A stretch of 64,000 nucleotides of DNA from Dasypus novemcinctus (GCF_030445035.2 NC_080683.1:114561225-114625224), one strand, 5' to 3'. Counted from the first letter of the stretch, positions 11,623 through 22,449 are shown. Notes: generated by a model not told the origin, from the sequence alone. Program-made: numbers and translations.

Positions 11623-11985
11623 TATGGGAAGTGCATGTGGCTCAAGTGATTGCGCTCCCGCCTACCAAATGGGAGGTCCTGGGCTCAGTTCCCAGTGCCT
11701 CCTAAAGAAGGCAAGCAAGACAGTGAACTGACTCAACAGGCTGGTGCAGCAAGCTGAAGCAAAAAGATGATGCAACAAGAAACATGAGGAAAATATAATG
11801 AGAGACATTACAAAGCAGGAGCAGAGGTGGCTCAAGGTATCAGACACCTCCCTCCTCATCAGAGGTCTCAGGTTCGGTACCTGGTGCCTCCTAAAGAGAA
11901 GACCAGCACACAACAAACAGACACAGCAAATGCAAACAACGAGGGGGTGGAGAGAAATAAATAAATCAAATAAATCTTCTTTTTA
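11623..11985 (+). mobile_element. DAS-like SINE, two-unit
   Basis: The first head, 'gtgcatgtggctcaagtgat' with 'gggaggtcctgggctcagtt' and 'gtgcctcctaaagaa', is followed by a second, 'gcagaggtggctcaaggtat' with 'cagaggtctcaggttcggt' and 'ggtgcctcctaaagaga'. The tail is 'agagaaataaataaatcaaat'. This is a tandem or nested pair of tRNA-like units, in ALDH8A1 intron 1 on the opposite strand. Confidence 0.8.
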
Positions 11986-13202
11986 AAGTGAATTAAACAG
12001 AATAATGATAATGTTGAGGTACTCACAAAAAAAAAAAAAAACATGCAAGCTGGATTTCTCTGAAATCCAAAATATTTGTATATTTGTTACTCTACTAGCA
12101 GGTGCCTCCATGCCTTATTCTCTCTTCTGTAAAGACACAAGCCAGTTAGCTGCAGGTGAACTTTCACCTGTATTTGGCTTATTTGTCATTTTTAACCTGA
12201 CTTTGAAAAACACAGTGAGAGAAAGGATTGGAAAACACAAGGGTGAGTTTTTCACATCAATCTCAGGTCATCTGAAGCAAAACAAATTTGCTGGTTATCA
12301 TTTAACCAGTGAGTTACAGTTTATTCAATGACAGTATTTGCACAAAGTAGTCCATAAGTCTAAAGGGTTTTTTTTTTTTAACACAAGGCAGATTTAAAAT
12401 ATTATGAACAACAGAAAAAATGATATAGTTCTTTTTAAAAACTTGCATATAATGTATTTATATATGAAGGCTACAATTATATTTTAAATAATCTATTTTC
12501 TTGTGCCTCAAAAACAGGTCATTTTAATCCATTGGATAATAAATGACTATACATGCCTTAGCCACCTTCATTAACCAAATATTTTATAAAACTCCACCCA
12601 AATAAATTTATTCCAAGTTACTAAAATAAAAAAATTTTAAACAGCCTGCCACATAGCACTTGGAGTAAGAAAAAGAATGCTAAGTTTAACTCCAAAAGCA
12701 TGTAAGTGAATTTAATTTTGAGTTTCATCATTCAAATGGTAATTTTCTCTTTACTTGGTATTTTGAAGACACAAGGAATTATTCAGAGCACAGGCTAAAA
12801 TAAATCCTTGTTTTGTTTTGTTTCAGCAAAGTAATACATTTTTTAGAAATCCATGAGTATAGTGGTAAATTTAGACAGTACTTGGTAGAGAAAACGGAGC
12901 ATTTAATAATACTGATAATACTTGCAAATAATTTCAACTAGACATGAATTCAGGGAATGTCCACAGATTCCCAAAAACCCGATACACATCCTCATGCTAC
13001 TCTTAAATACAGGAACCCGAGAGCTGTTCTGTGAAACATACACATGCAGGAGCACAACGCACCTTCCTAGAACTAGAATCTTCCTTCGGCCAACGTTTAG
13101 CAATTTTGCACCCATCCCCCGCCCCCTTTTAGAAAACAGAGTGACCCATAATTCACAGACACATGAAAGAAACCCCGGTCTCCTCCAAGTGTGCCCACTC
13201 AC
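11986..13202 (-). other. ALDH8A1: ALDH8A1 intron 1, proximal part
   Basis: AT-rich sequence with A and T runs; no repeat family, exon or RNA gene recognised. A transition to CpG-poor mixed sequence occurs about 100 bp before exon 1. Confidence 0.6.
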
Positions 13203-13340
13203 CTCCTCTTCCCCACTGTCGGGTACTCGGCAATGAACTTCCCCTGTAGACGGGTCGTGAGAATCTAGGTATGAGTGACAAGGTAGAAACTTGCCACCTA
13301 TGAAGTTTTCCAGCATCAAAAGAGTCTTTGGTCCAGCCAT
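13203..13340 (-). CDS. ALDH8A1: ALDH8A1 coding exon 1 (start codon to residue 46)
   Basis: The exon encodes residues 1-46, beginning MAGPKTLLMLENF and ending DSGEEE. It covers the short N-terminal strand of the aldehyde dehydrogenase NAD-binding domain. The start is chosen because the following residues match the family N-terminus (LMLENFI.GKFLPC) directly from the Met. The donor reads gag|gtgagt, phase 0. Reading past the donor gives intron-coded residues that do not match the family. There is no signal peptide or membrane segment, as expected for a cytosolic enzyme. Confidence 0.95.
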
Positions 13341-13560
13341 AGTTCAGAAGAGTTCTGAACTTTTGAGTTTTGTTGTCCCACCACACTCCCCTGCACCCCA
13401 GTGTCTCCTCCCCTTTCAGTGCAAAGGGGGAGTTGCCGTGACTCAGAGAGAATTCCAGCCTCCAAACTGCAGTCAGGAAGCACTAACAGACTACCCTGAC
13501 TTCCAGCACATCACGACAAATGGGCACTAGTGGGCTCAGCTTGTGCGTCTGTACCTTGGC
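13341..13560 (-). promoter_or_regulatory. ALDH8A1: ALDH8A1 5'UTR and presumed core promoter
   Basis: Sequence immediately upstream of the start codon. I see no good TATA box at a clear position and no CpG island, unlike the GC-rich body of the gene. That fits a tissue-restricted promoter (the family member is expressed mainly in liver and kidney). A cccctttgcactgaaag element (minus strand, near 13,415-13,432) loosely resembles a DR1-type nuclear-receptor site such as HNF4 uses. The transcription start is inferred only. Confidence 0.35.
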
Positions 13561-13639
13561 AAAAGGCATCGTGGGTATCATTTTATCATTTTATCATATT
13601 TACACTGTCTCAAGCATTTCCTAAGCGACGGGTCCTGAA

Positions 13640-13795
13640 ACCAGTCCTTCACATGAATTTCCCCATTTATTCCACACCGTAGCCCTGTGTGAAGCAGATG
13701 CTATTTCCCATCTGTTATAGAAGACACTGAGCATCTGGGAGGTTGGACGACTAGTCCAGGGTCATGCAGCTCAAGAGGGAGGCTCGACCCTTGGC
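13640..13795 (-). mobile_element. MIR SINE
   Basis: 'tgctatttcccatctgttat', 'gaagacactgagcatctggg' and 'agtccagggtcatgcagctc' follow the reverse-complement MIR order. It lies about 300 bp upstream of the ALDH8A1 start codon. Confidence 0.6.
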
Positions 13796-15345
13796 CTCCT
13801 GAGTGCAGCTTTTCCTTCCGGGCATCCCGGCCACCTGCCCGACAGAGGCGACTGGAGACAGACAGCCTCTTTCCGTTGCTCTGCTCTGCTCCCGCGGCTT
13901 TGGCTGCTTTCTTTCTGCAGAACTCTGTCCAGCCAGAAACGAGTGGCAGCAGCTCACATCTTCCCAGGTGTGCCGTGGAGATGAAGACGCACGCTAAAAG
14001 CATGCACGACACGTACAACAAATGCCGCCCACAGCCAGGACGTGTGTAAGAATTTCTACAAATGGGAAAGAGATGAACAGCCTCATATAAGAAAAAAGCA
14101 AGGGATATACGAAAGCAAGGGGTAGAAAAGGGAATACAATTGATCAATGGATGGATTAAAGGACGCTCGGCCTCATTGTTAATCAAGAAATATGAAATTC
14201 AAAGGAGCCCTGTTTTTCCAACCAGACTGGAAAACAGTTTTTAGGATCAACAGTATCCCCCGCAGATAATAGGAGGAAGCCTGTGCTCTCCTTCCCCACT
14301 GATGGGAGATACTGGAAGGCTCGTCAACACTTACAGATGCCGACCTTCAGTCCGAGCAACACCCCTGCTATGAATCTCTCCTGCAGAATCACTTGCCCGT
14401 ATGCAAGGAGATAAGTCACAGCGCACTGTTTTTAATGATAATTAAAATACCAAAAACCATCTAAATGTCCATCAGTGGGTGAATATTATAACCGTGACAT
14501 CTACAATACAGGATGTATTGTTAAGTGAAAAAGGAAGCGAATGAATAATAGGTGTCGTATGATCATTGGGATGTCTACATACTTGAGGGTTGAGGGGGAG
14601 AAGGGAAGGGTCTCTTCCTCTTTTTTCTCTATCCACATTTGAACTGCTGGGATATTTTTTGATCAGCCTATAAATACATACTCCTTCTGCAGTTAACTAA
14701 ATGTAACTGAATGTTCGATACCAGAATTCTAAAATTCATTGGTCGTTTGGTGTCATTTCCTGGCACCTCCCAGACCCTCTCTGCTTCCACGTCACGCTCT
14801 TCCCCAGGTATTCTCCAAAATTCCTGCTAATCACCTCTGCAAAGCAACAGGCTCCCCACTGCCTGTGCAGAAAGGCTCCTGGCCTGCGCCTGCAGACCCA
14901 TCAACTCCGTAAGACGTTCTGCTGAACCACGGCCCACCTCCAGGTCTTCCCTCCTCAGCAGCCCTGAGCCTCTGCTGAAGCTTTGGAAATATAACTCATT
15001 TATCCAACAGAACCACATTCTCGGAGAGGGCTCCCTCCTCCCAACCAGTCAGAAGCACAAGCAGTATAAAGATGATTTTTTTTTCTCAGCTTAAAATTCT
15101 TAACATTTCCTTTTCCAGATTATCTTTTTTTCTTTTCTTTTATGTTAATGGATTTTGGTCATACTGATGGGGAAGGGGCTTAAAACAATAGGAGTTTATC
15201 GTGTCACAGTTTTGGAGACTGAAAGTCAGAAATCTACGTTGGTAGGACTCCATCCCTCTGTCCTTCCTTGCTTCTTCATCTTCTAGTGGCTACTGACCAT
15301 CCTCGCCTTTGCCTGTCTGTCCTTTCCTTATAAGAACTCCAGCCA
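13796..15345. other. Intergenic, proximal to ALDH8A1
   Basis: No gene recognised. Around 14,180-14,620 the wording 'ccatcagtgggtgaatatta' and 'tgaatgaataataggtgtcg' suggests a decayed L1 3' fragment. The rest is unique mixed sequence; from about 15,178 an older dispersed repeat begins. Confidence 0.5.
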
Positions 15346-15760
15346 TTGAATTTAATTATTTAATTCCCACCCCTGAGATGGCTCCCTCATCTGTCTACTT
15401 GTTTCCACTCACTGTGTGCATTTGTTGTCTGTGCTCATTGTCTGCTCACTGTGTCTGCTCATTGTATTCTGATAGTGTCTGCTCACTGTGTCTGCTTGTT
15501 GTGTCAGCTCACTGCATCTGCTCATCTTCTATAGGGGAACCAGAAACTGAACCCAGGACCTCCCGTGTGGGAGGCAGGCACCCAACTGCTTAAGCCACAT
15601 TCACTCCCCATAGCTGTTGAATTTAGAACCCACCTAAAACCATTGTGACCTCATCTTAACTGGAGCACATCCACAAAGACCCCATTTCCAAGTGAGGTCC
15701 ATTCACAGCCAGGGGTTAGGACTTCACCTTGTCTCTTGGACATGAGCCAACCCACTACAT
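15178..15760 (+). repeat. Ancient dispersed repeat split by a SINE
   Basis: The left arm ('tcacagttttggagactgaaa' to 'ttccttataagaactcc') and the right arm ('accattgtgacctcatctta', 'caaagaccccatttcc', 'gggttaggacttcacc') belong to one well-known old mammalian repeat in normal order, interrupted at 15,355-15,616. I do not name its class with confidence. Confidence 0.55.
15355..15616 (-). mobile_element. DAS-like SINE with simple-repeat tail, 9-bp target duplication
   Basis: In antisense the head reads 'ggaggcaggcacccaactg' and 'cttaagccacattcactc', with 'gaacccaggacctcccgtgt' as the B box region. The distal part is a degenerate ~16-20-bp tandem repeat built on ctgctcactgtgt (15,415-15,530). 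The direct repeat ttgaattta flanks it at 15,346-15,354 and 15,617-15,625. Confidence 0.85.
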
Positions 15761-16460
15761 TTAGACAGAAACCTCCCAGCTCGTGCCGCAAGGCCCTGGC
15801 CGAGCACTATCTGTTAGGCCCGCAGCCTCCTCTGCCTCCAGGCTCCTCTACCCTCAGCTGTCTGTCATCCGACTTCAGCCACCCCAACCCCACACTGCAC
15901 TTGCAGGACCTACAATAACCTCATTTTTATTGGGTTTTGGGGGAAGCATGAGCACTGGGTAAATTTCCCCTTGTTAAATGAATCAAACACAAAACTCAGT
16001 CCTCTGCCTCCTGAAACATCTGCAGAGCAAAAGACCCCCGGCCCACATTGGAGGTATGGCCAAGGCAGGAAGCTTGCTTATCCCAGTCTTACTCCAGGGC
16101 CATATGTGGATTTAACCAGTCAGCAACCATCATGTGGTTACCTCTAAGTAACTAGAGTGGGTAGCCAAGTGCAGGCTTCCTGCTACCAGACTGCTCCACC
16201 AAATCATGAAGATGGCAGAGTGATCCTTCTCGATGCTGATTTTCCAGAGCACATCTAAAAACCCATTGAAAACAAAAGCTATGTACCCCAACCCCAGGAT
16301 ACTGGGGAGGACGGATCATTAGCTTTATGTAAATGACCCGCTCTGGGACTCATGGGGAAAAGAGAACACGTTCCTGCAACACGGGTGCCAGCCAGCTTCT
16401 CCCAGGGGCTCATCGCCCCCTTCCCTGGGGTTAACTGTGGCCTGCCTTGCTAATCCCTGT
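15761..16460. other. Intergenic, no feature recognised
   Basis: Mixed-composition sequence without gene, RNA or recognisable repeat. Confidence 0.5.
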
Positions 16461-16640
16461 GGTCGCATGAGTCAAACCCTGTAGTAAATCTCCCAATATT
16501 CACATATGTACACACAAATATATGTATATACACAAACCCATATACAATACGTGTATATATATACTATATACCTGTCTGCCTGATGTATGTGTGTGTGCAT
16601 AGCTCCTGTTGGTTCTTTTCTCTGGAGAGTCCTAATACAC
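16460..16640 (+). repeat. Old repeat 3' end with an AT/TG microsatellite
   Basis: A run of alternating TA/TG/CA dinucleotides (16,500-16,600) sits between 'cgcatgagtcaaaccctgta' and 'ggttcttttctctggagagt', the usual 3' end of an old mammalian repeat that terminates in 'ctggagaaccctaata'. The class was not assigned. Confidence 0.5.
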
Positions 16641-17016
16641 TTTATTTTAAAGATTCATTTGTTTATTTAACACCCCCCCCCCCCCCCCACTGCTTGCACT
16701 CACTGTCTGCTCTCTAGGCCCATTTGCTGTGTGTTCTTCTGTGTCTGCTTGTCTTCTCTTCTCTGGCACTGGAAACCAATACCAGGACCTCTGGGTGTGG
16801 GAGAGAGGCATTCAATCTCTTGAGCCACCTTAGCTCCCTGGTTGGTTGTGTCTCCCACTGTCTCTCCTCTTTGTTTCTTTTTGTTGCATCATCTTGTTGC
16901 CAGGTCCCCATGCCACGTGGGCCAGCTTGCTTTTCACCAGGAGGTCCCGGGAATCAAACCCAGGGCCCTCCATATGGTAGATGAGAGCCCAATCACCTGA
17001 GCCACATCCGCTTCCC
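16641..17016 (-). mobile_element. DAS-like SINE, two-unit, with a 16-base C run
   Basis: In antisense: tail 'ttttaaagattcatttgttt', a C run at 16,673-16,688, then one tRNA-like unit (16,760-16,840) and a second (16,930-17,016, 'gggaatcaaacccagggccc', 'gagccacatccgcttcccc'). The flanks cctaatacac (16,631-16,640) and cctaatagac (17,017-17,026) are a 10-bp target duplication with one mismatch. Confidence 0.85.
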
Positions 17017-17026
17017 CCTAATAGAC

Positions 17027-18025
17027 CTTTGCAAAGGGAAACTGGGTGGAAAAATCCTAGGTCAAAAGGCAAAAAACATTTCCACAAAATACATTATCCA
17101 AAAGTGGGAGAAATGCCCTGGAAGTGTGCCCAGGTGGTGTGCGAGCCCACCGTTTACTGCTCCAATACCTTCCGGCCTCGTGGGGGGTCGTCTTCCTTTC
17201 TCAGCTGCCGCTGGGCACAGAGGAGGTGAGTTCAAGAATCTTGAATGGCAGGGCTTTGCGCGTGCATTTTGGGAACCGCCCGGCCAGGGGCACCAGGGGC
17301 CTTGTGTATCTGTGGTGCACACGCAGATGGTTTCCCACTAGAAGGCCGTTCAAGGCTCGTTCTTGGACTCCTGCTGGACGTGGCACAGCCCCTTCACCGC
17401 ACTCGCTGGGTCCCCGCCCGGGTCAGAGCGCGGAAGCCTTCTCCTCAAGCGCAGTCGCCGCCCCCACAGGCTCTGGTCGCTGCCCTGGCCAGGCTCCGCG
17501 GCCTGTGGGCAGGCTGGGCGGGGCGCTCCTCCTGGCCCAGGCCCCTGTGGCAGCCTCGGCGTCCCGGCTCTGCTCCTGCCCACGTGCGCGCTAAGCGTCT
17601 CTGCGTGGGCTTCCAGGCCGCCTGGCCAGCCCCCTGCCTCTGGCCCCATGAAGGGGTCGAGGAACGAACCCCCCGGAGTCAGCTCGGTGGTAGGGTGCAG
17701 CCCAGCCCACAGGGCAGCCGCCTCCAAGTCTCGGCAGCTGAGGCAGGTGGACCCCAGGGCTCTGGTGACGCTGGCCCTGAGGATGCAGCCAGTGGGCCTG
17801 GGCTCTCTGCGCCTCCCACCTGCCACCCCCCACTGCTCCCCTCCACCCTGCTCCCACCCCTGCCCCGCACTCCACGATTGCCCCCCAGCCTGTCCTTTCT
17901 TTTCTTCCATTACCCCTGACTCTGCTCCAGTGACAGTGACCCTGTCATTGGTAAATTCCGTGGGGACCTGAGGTTTTTCCTTACCTCTCCTCAACTGAGC
18001 ATTTGGCATTCCTGACTGCCCCATC
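17027..18025. other. Intergenic block with a GC- and CpG-rich core (17,120-17,870)
   Basis: The core has clustered CpGs (e.g. 'cccgcccgggtcagagcgcg', 'cacgtgcgcgctaagcgtct') and long open frames on both strands that lack family motifs, start context or splice partners. I read it as a compositional GC block or orphan CpG island about 3.8-4.5 kb upstream of ALDH8A1, not as a gene. Confidence 0.45.
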
Positions 18026-18507
18026 TGGAGCAGTTTAGCATTACTGATGAATTCCAAAAAGAAATATTGGATTGTTCTTGTAATCTGATCTGTACCAGAG
18101 CATGATTGAGTTATGACTAGGGCGTTGAGTCCCCACTCCTTAGTGGACGGAGACTCACAGATAAAAGGCATGGAAAGAACAGAGTTGAGGGTTTCTGATG
18201 TTGGAGTTTGATGCTGAAGACTCAAGCTGGAGCCCCAGGAAGTCAGCACACAGAGGAAAGAGAAGCCAGCCCCAGGAAGGAAGGAACCTTGAACCCAGAG
18301 GAAAGCAAGACCTTGGAAGAGAGGAACCCAGGAAGCCTGAACCCTCGCAGACGTTGGCAGCCATCTTGCTCCAAATAGATTTGGTGAGGGAAGTAACTTA
18401 TGCTTTATCGTTTATATCTGTAAACTCCTACCCCAGATAAATACCCTTTATAAAAACCAACCAATTTCTGGTATTTTGCCTCAGCACCCCTTTGGCTGAC
18501 TCATACA
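18026..18507 (+). mobile_element. Solo LTR (endogenous retrovirus remnant), copy 2
   Basis: Begins TGGAGCAGTTTAGC and ends GGCTGACTCATACA, with an exact 5-bp direct repeat ccatc at 18,021-18,025 and 18,508-18,512. It shares ordered blocks with copy 1 at 10,972-11,510, for example 'aggaacccaggaagcctgaa', 'ggaagtaacttatgcttta' and 'tcagcacccctttggctgac'. Its poly(A) signal has decayed to gataaa. No internal retroviral sequence adjoins it. Confidence 0.8.
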
Positions 18508-18512
18508 CCATC

Positions 18513-19190
18513 CAGTGCAGGCTTTTGAGATGCTCCTTTCTTCTAGATTTTGCCAGTCTTCCCCGGCTCCTATTCCACCACCAGAGTCACGTGCCCACGT
18601 TCCCTGAGGTTGCTCCACAGCCGTCCACTCCCACCTTGCCCTCTCTTTGCTGGGTGCACAGCGATGGAGGAGCGGGTGGGAGCTAACCACCTTTGGGGGC
18701 AGACGGGGTGCAGTCCTCCGGGCTGTGGGTTCCTGCTCGAGGGACTCGAGGGAGCTGCATCTCAGGGATTATGGCTCCCCTGGTTTTAGCCCCACATCTG
18801 AGATGGCAAACTTGGGGGGCAATTTGACCTAGACCTTATGAAAACCCCTTTTTAAACTTCCTCTGTCATAGCTTTCTTTTTGAAAAATTGGTATGACAGC
18901 TACCTGCGGAGCTGCTGCAAGAACTGGAAAAGGGACGTGATGCCAGGCACTCCCTCCCCTCTGGCGGGGCCTCCGGTGGCAGCCCGCAGATCCGACAGGG
19001 TGGCAGCTCTCCACAGCCTCCACCCACCTCCCCTCGGGCCCTGGCTCCTTCCTCCCACCGCGCGCCTGCCCTCGGGGGGCTCCTCCTGGCTTCTCCCTCA
19101 CCCTACAGGGCTGGCTGGCTTTCTGAGTCAACCTGGCTTGCCCATGGCGCCCACTTGTTTGGTCGAGCCGGGCCCTGGAGGTCTTGAGGG
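18513..19190. other. Intergenic, no feature recognised
   Basis: Mixed to GC-rich unique sequence without gene or repeat calls. Confidence 0.45.
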
Positions 19191-19194
19191 TATA

Positions 19195-19530
19195 CTCTAG
19201 ATGGGATTAGCACCTTTAACCAGTTGAGTGGAAGGGAGAGCACCCTTCACAGGCAGTGGGCCCCATCCAAACCACTGGAGGCCTTAAGAGCACAGAACTG
19301 AGGTTTCCAGGAAAACAAGAAATTCTGCCTGAAGATGCAAGGTCAGCTCCTCCCTGAGGGTGCAGCCAGCTGGCCTCCCGGACAGGTTTCAGACTCAAAG
19401 GTTGCAACGTCAAGGTTGCAATGTCCAGCCTGCCTGGCTGCCTGTGGCTCTGACTTGCCAGGCTCACAATCAGGTGAGTCAATTTGTTCCAATGAATAAG
19501 TCTCGTTACATGCACTCACACATACACGTG
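19195..19530 (+). repeat. Ancient dispersed repeat fragment
   Basis: 'tctagatgggattagcaccttt', 'ggccccatccaaaccactgga', 'aggaaaacaagaaattctgcc' and 'cctggctgcctgtggctctgac' follow the order of a common old mammalian repeat that is also seen at 24,110-24,545. The class was not assigned. Confidence 0.45.
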
Positions 19531-20251
19531 TATCTGCATACATGTAGGTGTATGTCTGTGTATGTACACACATATGCACTGGCTAACTCCTGATCATCCG
19601 TTAAGACTCAGAGGCCACTTCACACACTTGACTTTCCAAGATCTGGGCCCAGTATCTCTTAGAGTCCTTTACTAAACAGCCCCCTCCACATAAACCATAG
19701 ACAAAACCACTGAAAACCAGACAGAGCTTTCCCAGAAAATTGCAAGAGGAAGCCACAGTTATATATTAATGATGCTCTTTAAACTTTGGGGTTCTGGGAG
19801 GTGGGGGGTTAAATTTTCCCTTCAAGTTATTTAGCAGAGGCTACAAATCCCAGGTAAATACTGTTGTCTTTGGTAAACAATATTGTTTTGCTTTAGAAAA
19901 AAATCTGAGTATAACCAAATTATTGTGACATCTTTCTTCAAAATTAAAGTATTTTAAATTTCTTGTGCTGTGGGGAATTGAGTATCCTTTCACATATATA
20001 TTTCCTATTTTGTGTTGTAAATGCATATATTATTTTTATTCCTTTTCTTTAAAAATGATGCAAGTACAATATGAAAATTTGGGAAACAGAGAAAAGTAGA
20101 AAAGTAGATTTCTGTTTCTGTCTCTACAGCAAACATGGTTACTGGGAAGGGCTTTCTCAGTCCTGTCCATTCATTTCCTTTTTGGATAAAACATACATTT
20201 AGTGCATTACTGGCTGAAGAGGGAATAAGGAAAATCTCCAAGGGACACGTG

Positions 20252-20283
<32 letters not shown>

Positions 20284-21256
20284 AAAGCATATAATGAGGT
20301 GAGCTGGAATGGGCAACTGTGAGTGGTAAGTGAGCCCAGAAGTAGGACTACCCAGGAAGGAATATTGGACCCAGAACTAAGATCCTAAGACTGTGCCTTG
20401 GGCACCTGGCCAGGTGGGCAACCATACCTGTGCCCCAAGTTAAGCCAAGGATCCCAGAAGGGAGCTAGCACAGTGCCAGGTTGGGATGCGTCTCCAGCTC
20501 CCAGCAAAAACAAATGCAAATCATCTCTGGGAGAAATTTCTGGGATGTCTTCAGGATCCCCCAAGTTAATATTAACTAAATATGAGCTTACAAAGGTCAT
20601 CACACACACAAGGAAACAAGGTACCAGATTTAGGCCACCAAGAGGCCAGGTATTGGAATTATCAGAAAAAAAGTTTTAAATGAGAAGTTTAAAGGAAATA
20701 TGGAAGAAAAAAAGGAGCAAGTGACATGGAAGAAAGTCCTGTCGGCTCCAGTGCCTTCTCGCTCCCCAAGGCTCCCTGGCTCCAGAAGGCAGGGGGAGCC
20801 TGGAACTCAATGCATCTTCCCTCAAAACCAACCACCTTCCTCAACTACCTACTTTTGAATGGACTAATCTCATGGGGCCAATGGCCTGTTTATGTCGGTG
20901 TCCACAAGAAAAGAGGGTCTCCAGGCAATCCCTCAACCTTCAGAAACCCTTGCAGACGTCCTCAGCTGTCCCTCTGCCTTTGTCAGACTCACTTAGACAG
21001 CAGCCCTAATGCCAGCCCTCCCCTACTTAGCACCTGGCACCCATGCATCAGCCTTCTTTTCCTCCCCACTGTATTCTTTTATCAGCTGACAGCATGCTCT
21101 TAGTTCTCCCACTCTACAAAAGCTGTCTAGATCCAGGGTTAGCAAACTTTTTCTGTAGAGGGTCAGATTATAAATATTTTAAATATGGTCTGTTGCATAT
21201 TCTCTTTCTTGCTCTCTCCCCTTCTCTCATTTTTACAACCTTTTAAAAATGCAAAA
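19531..21256. other. Intergenic with a CA microsatellite
   Basis: A TG/CA-rich patch around 19,500-19,580 and unique AT-rich sequence. No gene; see 20,255-20,279 for the dinucleotide repeat. Confidence 0.5.
20255..20279. repeat. (AC)n microsatellite
   Basis: An uninterrupted alternation of A and C over 25 bases. Confidence 0.95.
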
Positions 21257-21600
21257 AGGGGGAGCAGATGCAACTCAGAGAGCTGGGTGTCCACCTCCCA
21301 CATGGGAGGTCCCAAGTTCAGTTCCTGATACCTCTTAAAGAAGACAAACAAGAAGCAGACAACGAGCAGACATCAAGCAAAAACAATGAGCAGATGAGAA
21401 AAAAACAAGCAGACCATGAGCAGATGATCAAAAATGAGCAAGATAACAGCAGAAAGCAATTAAAAACAAAACAGAAGTGGATGTGGCTGAAGAGTTGGAT
21501 GCCTGCCTCCCACACGGGAGGTACCATGTTCGGTTCCTGGTGCCTCTGAAAGAAGAAACGAGCAGATGAGAGAGAAAAAAAAAATCAGCAGAGGAGAGAG
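21257..21600 (+). mobile_element. DAS-like SINE cluster, two units
   Basis: The first head is 'gagcagatgcaactcagag' with 'tgggaggtcccaagttcagt'; the second, near 21,477, is 'agtggatgtggctgaagagt' with 'gaggtaccatgttcggttcc' and 'tggtgcctctgaaagaag'. Between them is a degenerate repeat of (a)gcagac/gagcagatga. Confidence 0.8.
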
Positions 21601-21666
21601 CCATGGGGGCAGGGGGAGATGCAAAAGGCCTCCTTAGTTCATGGACCTTGCAAAAATAAGGCTGTG

Positions 21667-22125
21667 GGGGAAATTGATGTGGCTCAACCAATTGGGCTCC
21701 CTTCTACCACATAGGAAGTCCAGGGTTTGATGCCCAGGGCCTCCTGGTGAGGGCATGCTGGCCCACGCAGAGTGCTGGCCCACACAGGAATGCCGGAATG
21801 CCGCCCCATGCAAGAATGCCACCCTGCGTGGGAATGCCGCCCCACGCAAGAAAGTTGCCCCTTGCAGGAGTGCCCGCTGACGCAGAGAGCTGGCGCAGCA
21901 AGATGACACAACAAGAGACACAGAGGAGAGAAAATAAGAAGACGTAGTAGAACAGGGGAGGTTAGGTGGTGCAAGACAGTAGTCACCTCTCTCCCACTCT
22001 GGAAGGTCCCAGGATCAGTTCCTGGAGCCGCCTAATGAGAACACAGGCTGACACAGAACACACAGTGAATGGACACAGAGAGCAGACAACAGGGGGGAGA
22101 AATAAATAAAAGACAAATCTTAAAA
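21667..22125 (+). mobile_element. DAS-like SINE cluster with an internal ~20-bp tandem repeat
   Basis: The head 'attgatgtggctcaaccaat' and 'aagtccagggtttgatgcc' are followed by a GC-rich body at 21,766-21,880 in which 'gaatgccgccccacgcaag'-like units recur 4-5 times. A second unit follows (21,958-22,125, 'ggaaggtcccaggatcagtt', tail 'gggagaaataaataaaaga'). Confidence 0.8.
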
Positions 22126-22449
22126 AAAATAAGGCTGTGGTCTGGGTTTGGCCAATTGATCAGAATTTGCTAACCCTGCCCCAGTCCGAACTGTCCAGTA
22201 TGGCAGCCACTGTCCACATGTGGCTCTTGAGCTCTGGAATTGTGGTGAGTCCAAATTGAGATGTGCTGTAAGTGTAAGACACATCATTTTCACATTGATT
22301 ATATGTTAAAATGATAATTTGGGGGTACAATGAGTTAAAGAAAATTATTACAATTAATTCCATGTTTTTTGAATGTGCTGCTAGAACATTTTAAATTACG
22401 TATATGACTCACATTTTTGTTGCACAGCACTGCTCTAGACCCTTCATCC

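Larger units (their letters stand above)
1..13340 (-). other. ALDH8A1: ALDH8A1 gene, 5' part (exons 1-5 of the coding region)
   Basis: Five exons on the minus strand join in phase (138+148+156+150+257 nt) to give 283 codons that align without gaps to the start of ALDH8A1, a 487-residue cytosolic NAD-dependent aldehyde dehydrogenase. The family member oxidises 2-aminomuconic semialdehyde in the kynurenine pathway of tryptophan breakdown, and was earlier described as a retinal dehydrogenase (RALDH4) acting on 9-cis-retinal. Visible here are Asn155 in the TPWN motif and the general-base Glu253 in LELGGK. The nucleophile Cys (position 287 in the human protein) falls in the next exon, outside the window. 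All introns are GT-AG and no stop or frameshift is seen. The gene points away from HBS1L: its 5' end faces the HBS1L 3' end across about 11.8 kb. Orthology is clear; which substrate dominates in this species is not visible. Confidence 0.96.

Noticed and set aside
15415..15530. Possible CRISPR-like array of short repeats
   Set aside because: Irregular units without distinct spacers, within the tail of a eukaryotic SINE; a CRISPR array is not plausible in this genome.
17245..18249. Long open frames (up to 299 residues minus, 224 plus) in the intergenic region
   Set aside because: They overlap on both strands in a CpG-rich block, have no domain, and one runs across the solo LTR. Base composition explains the absence of stops.
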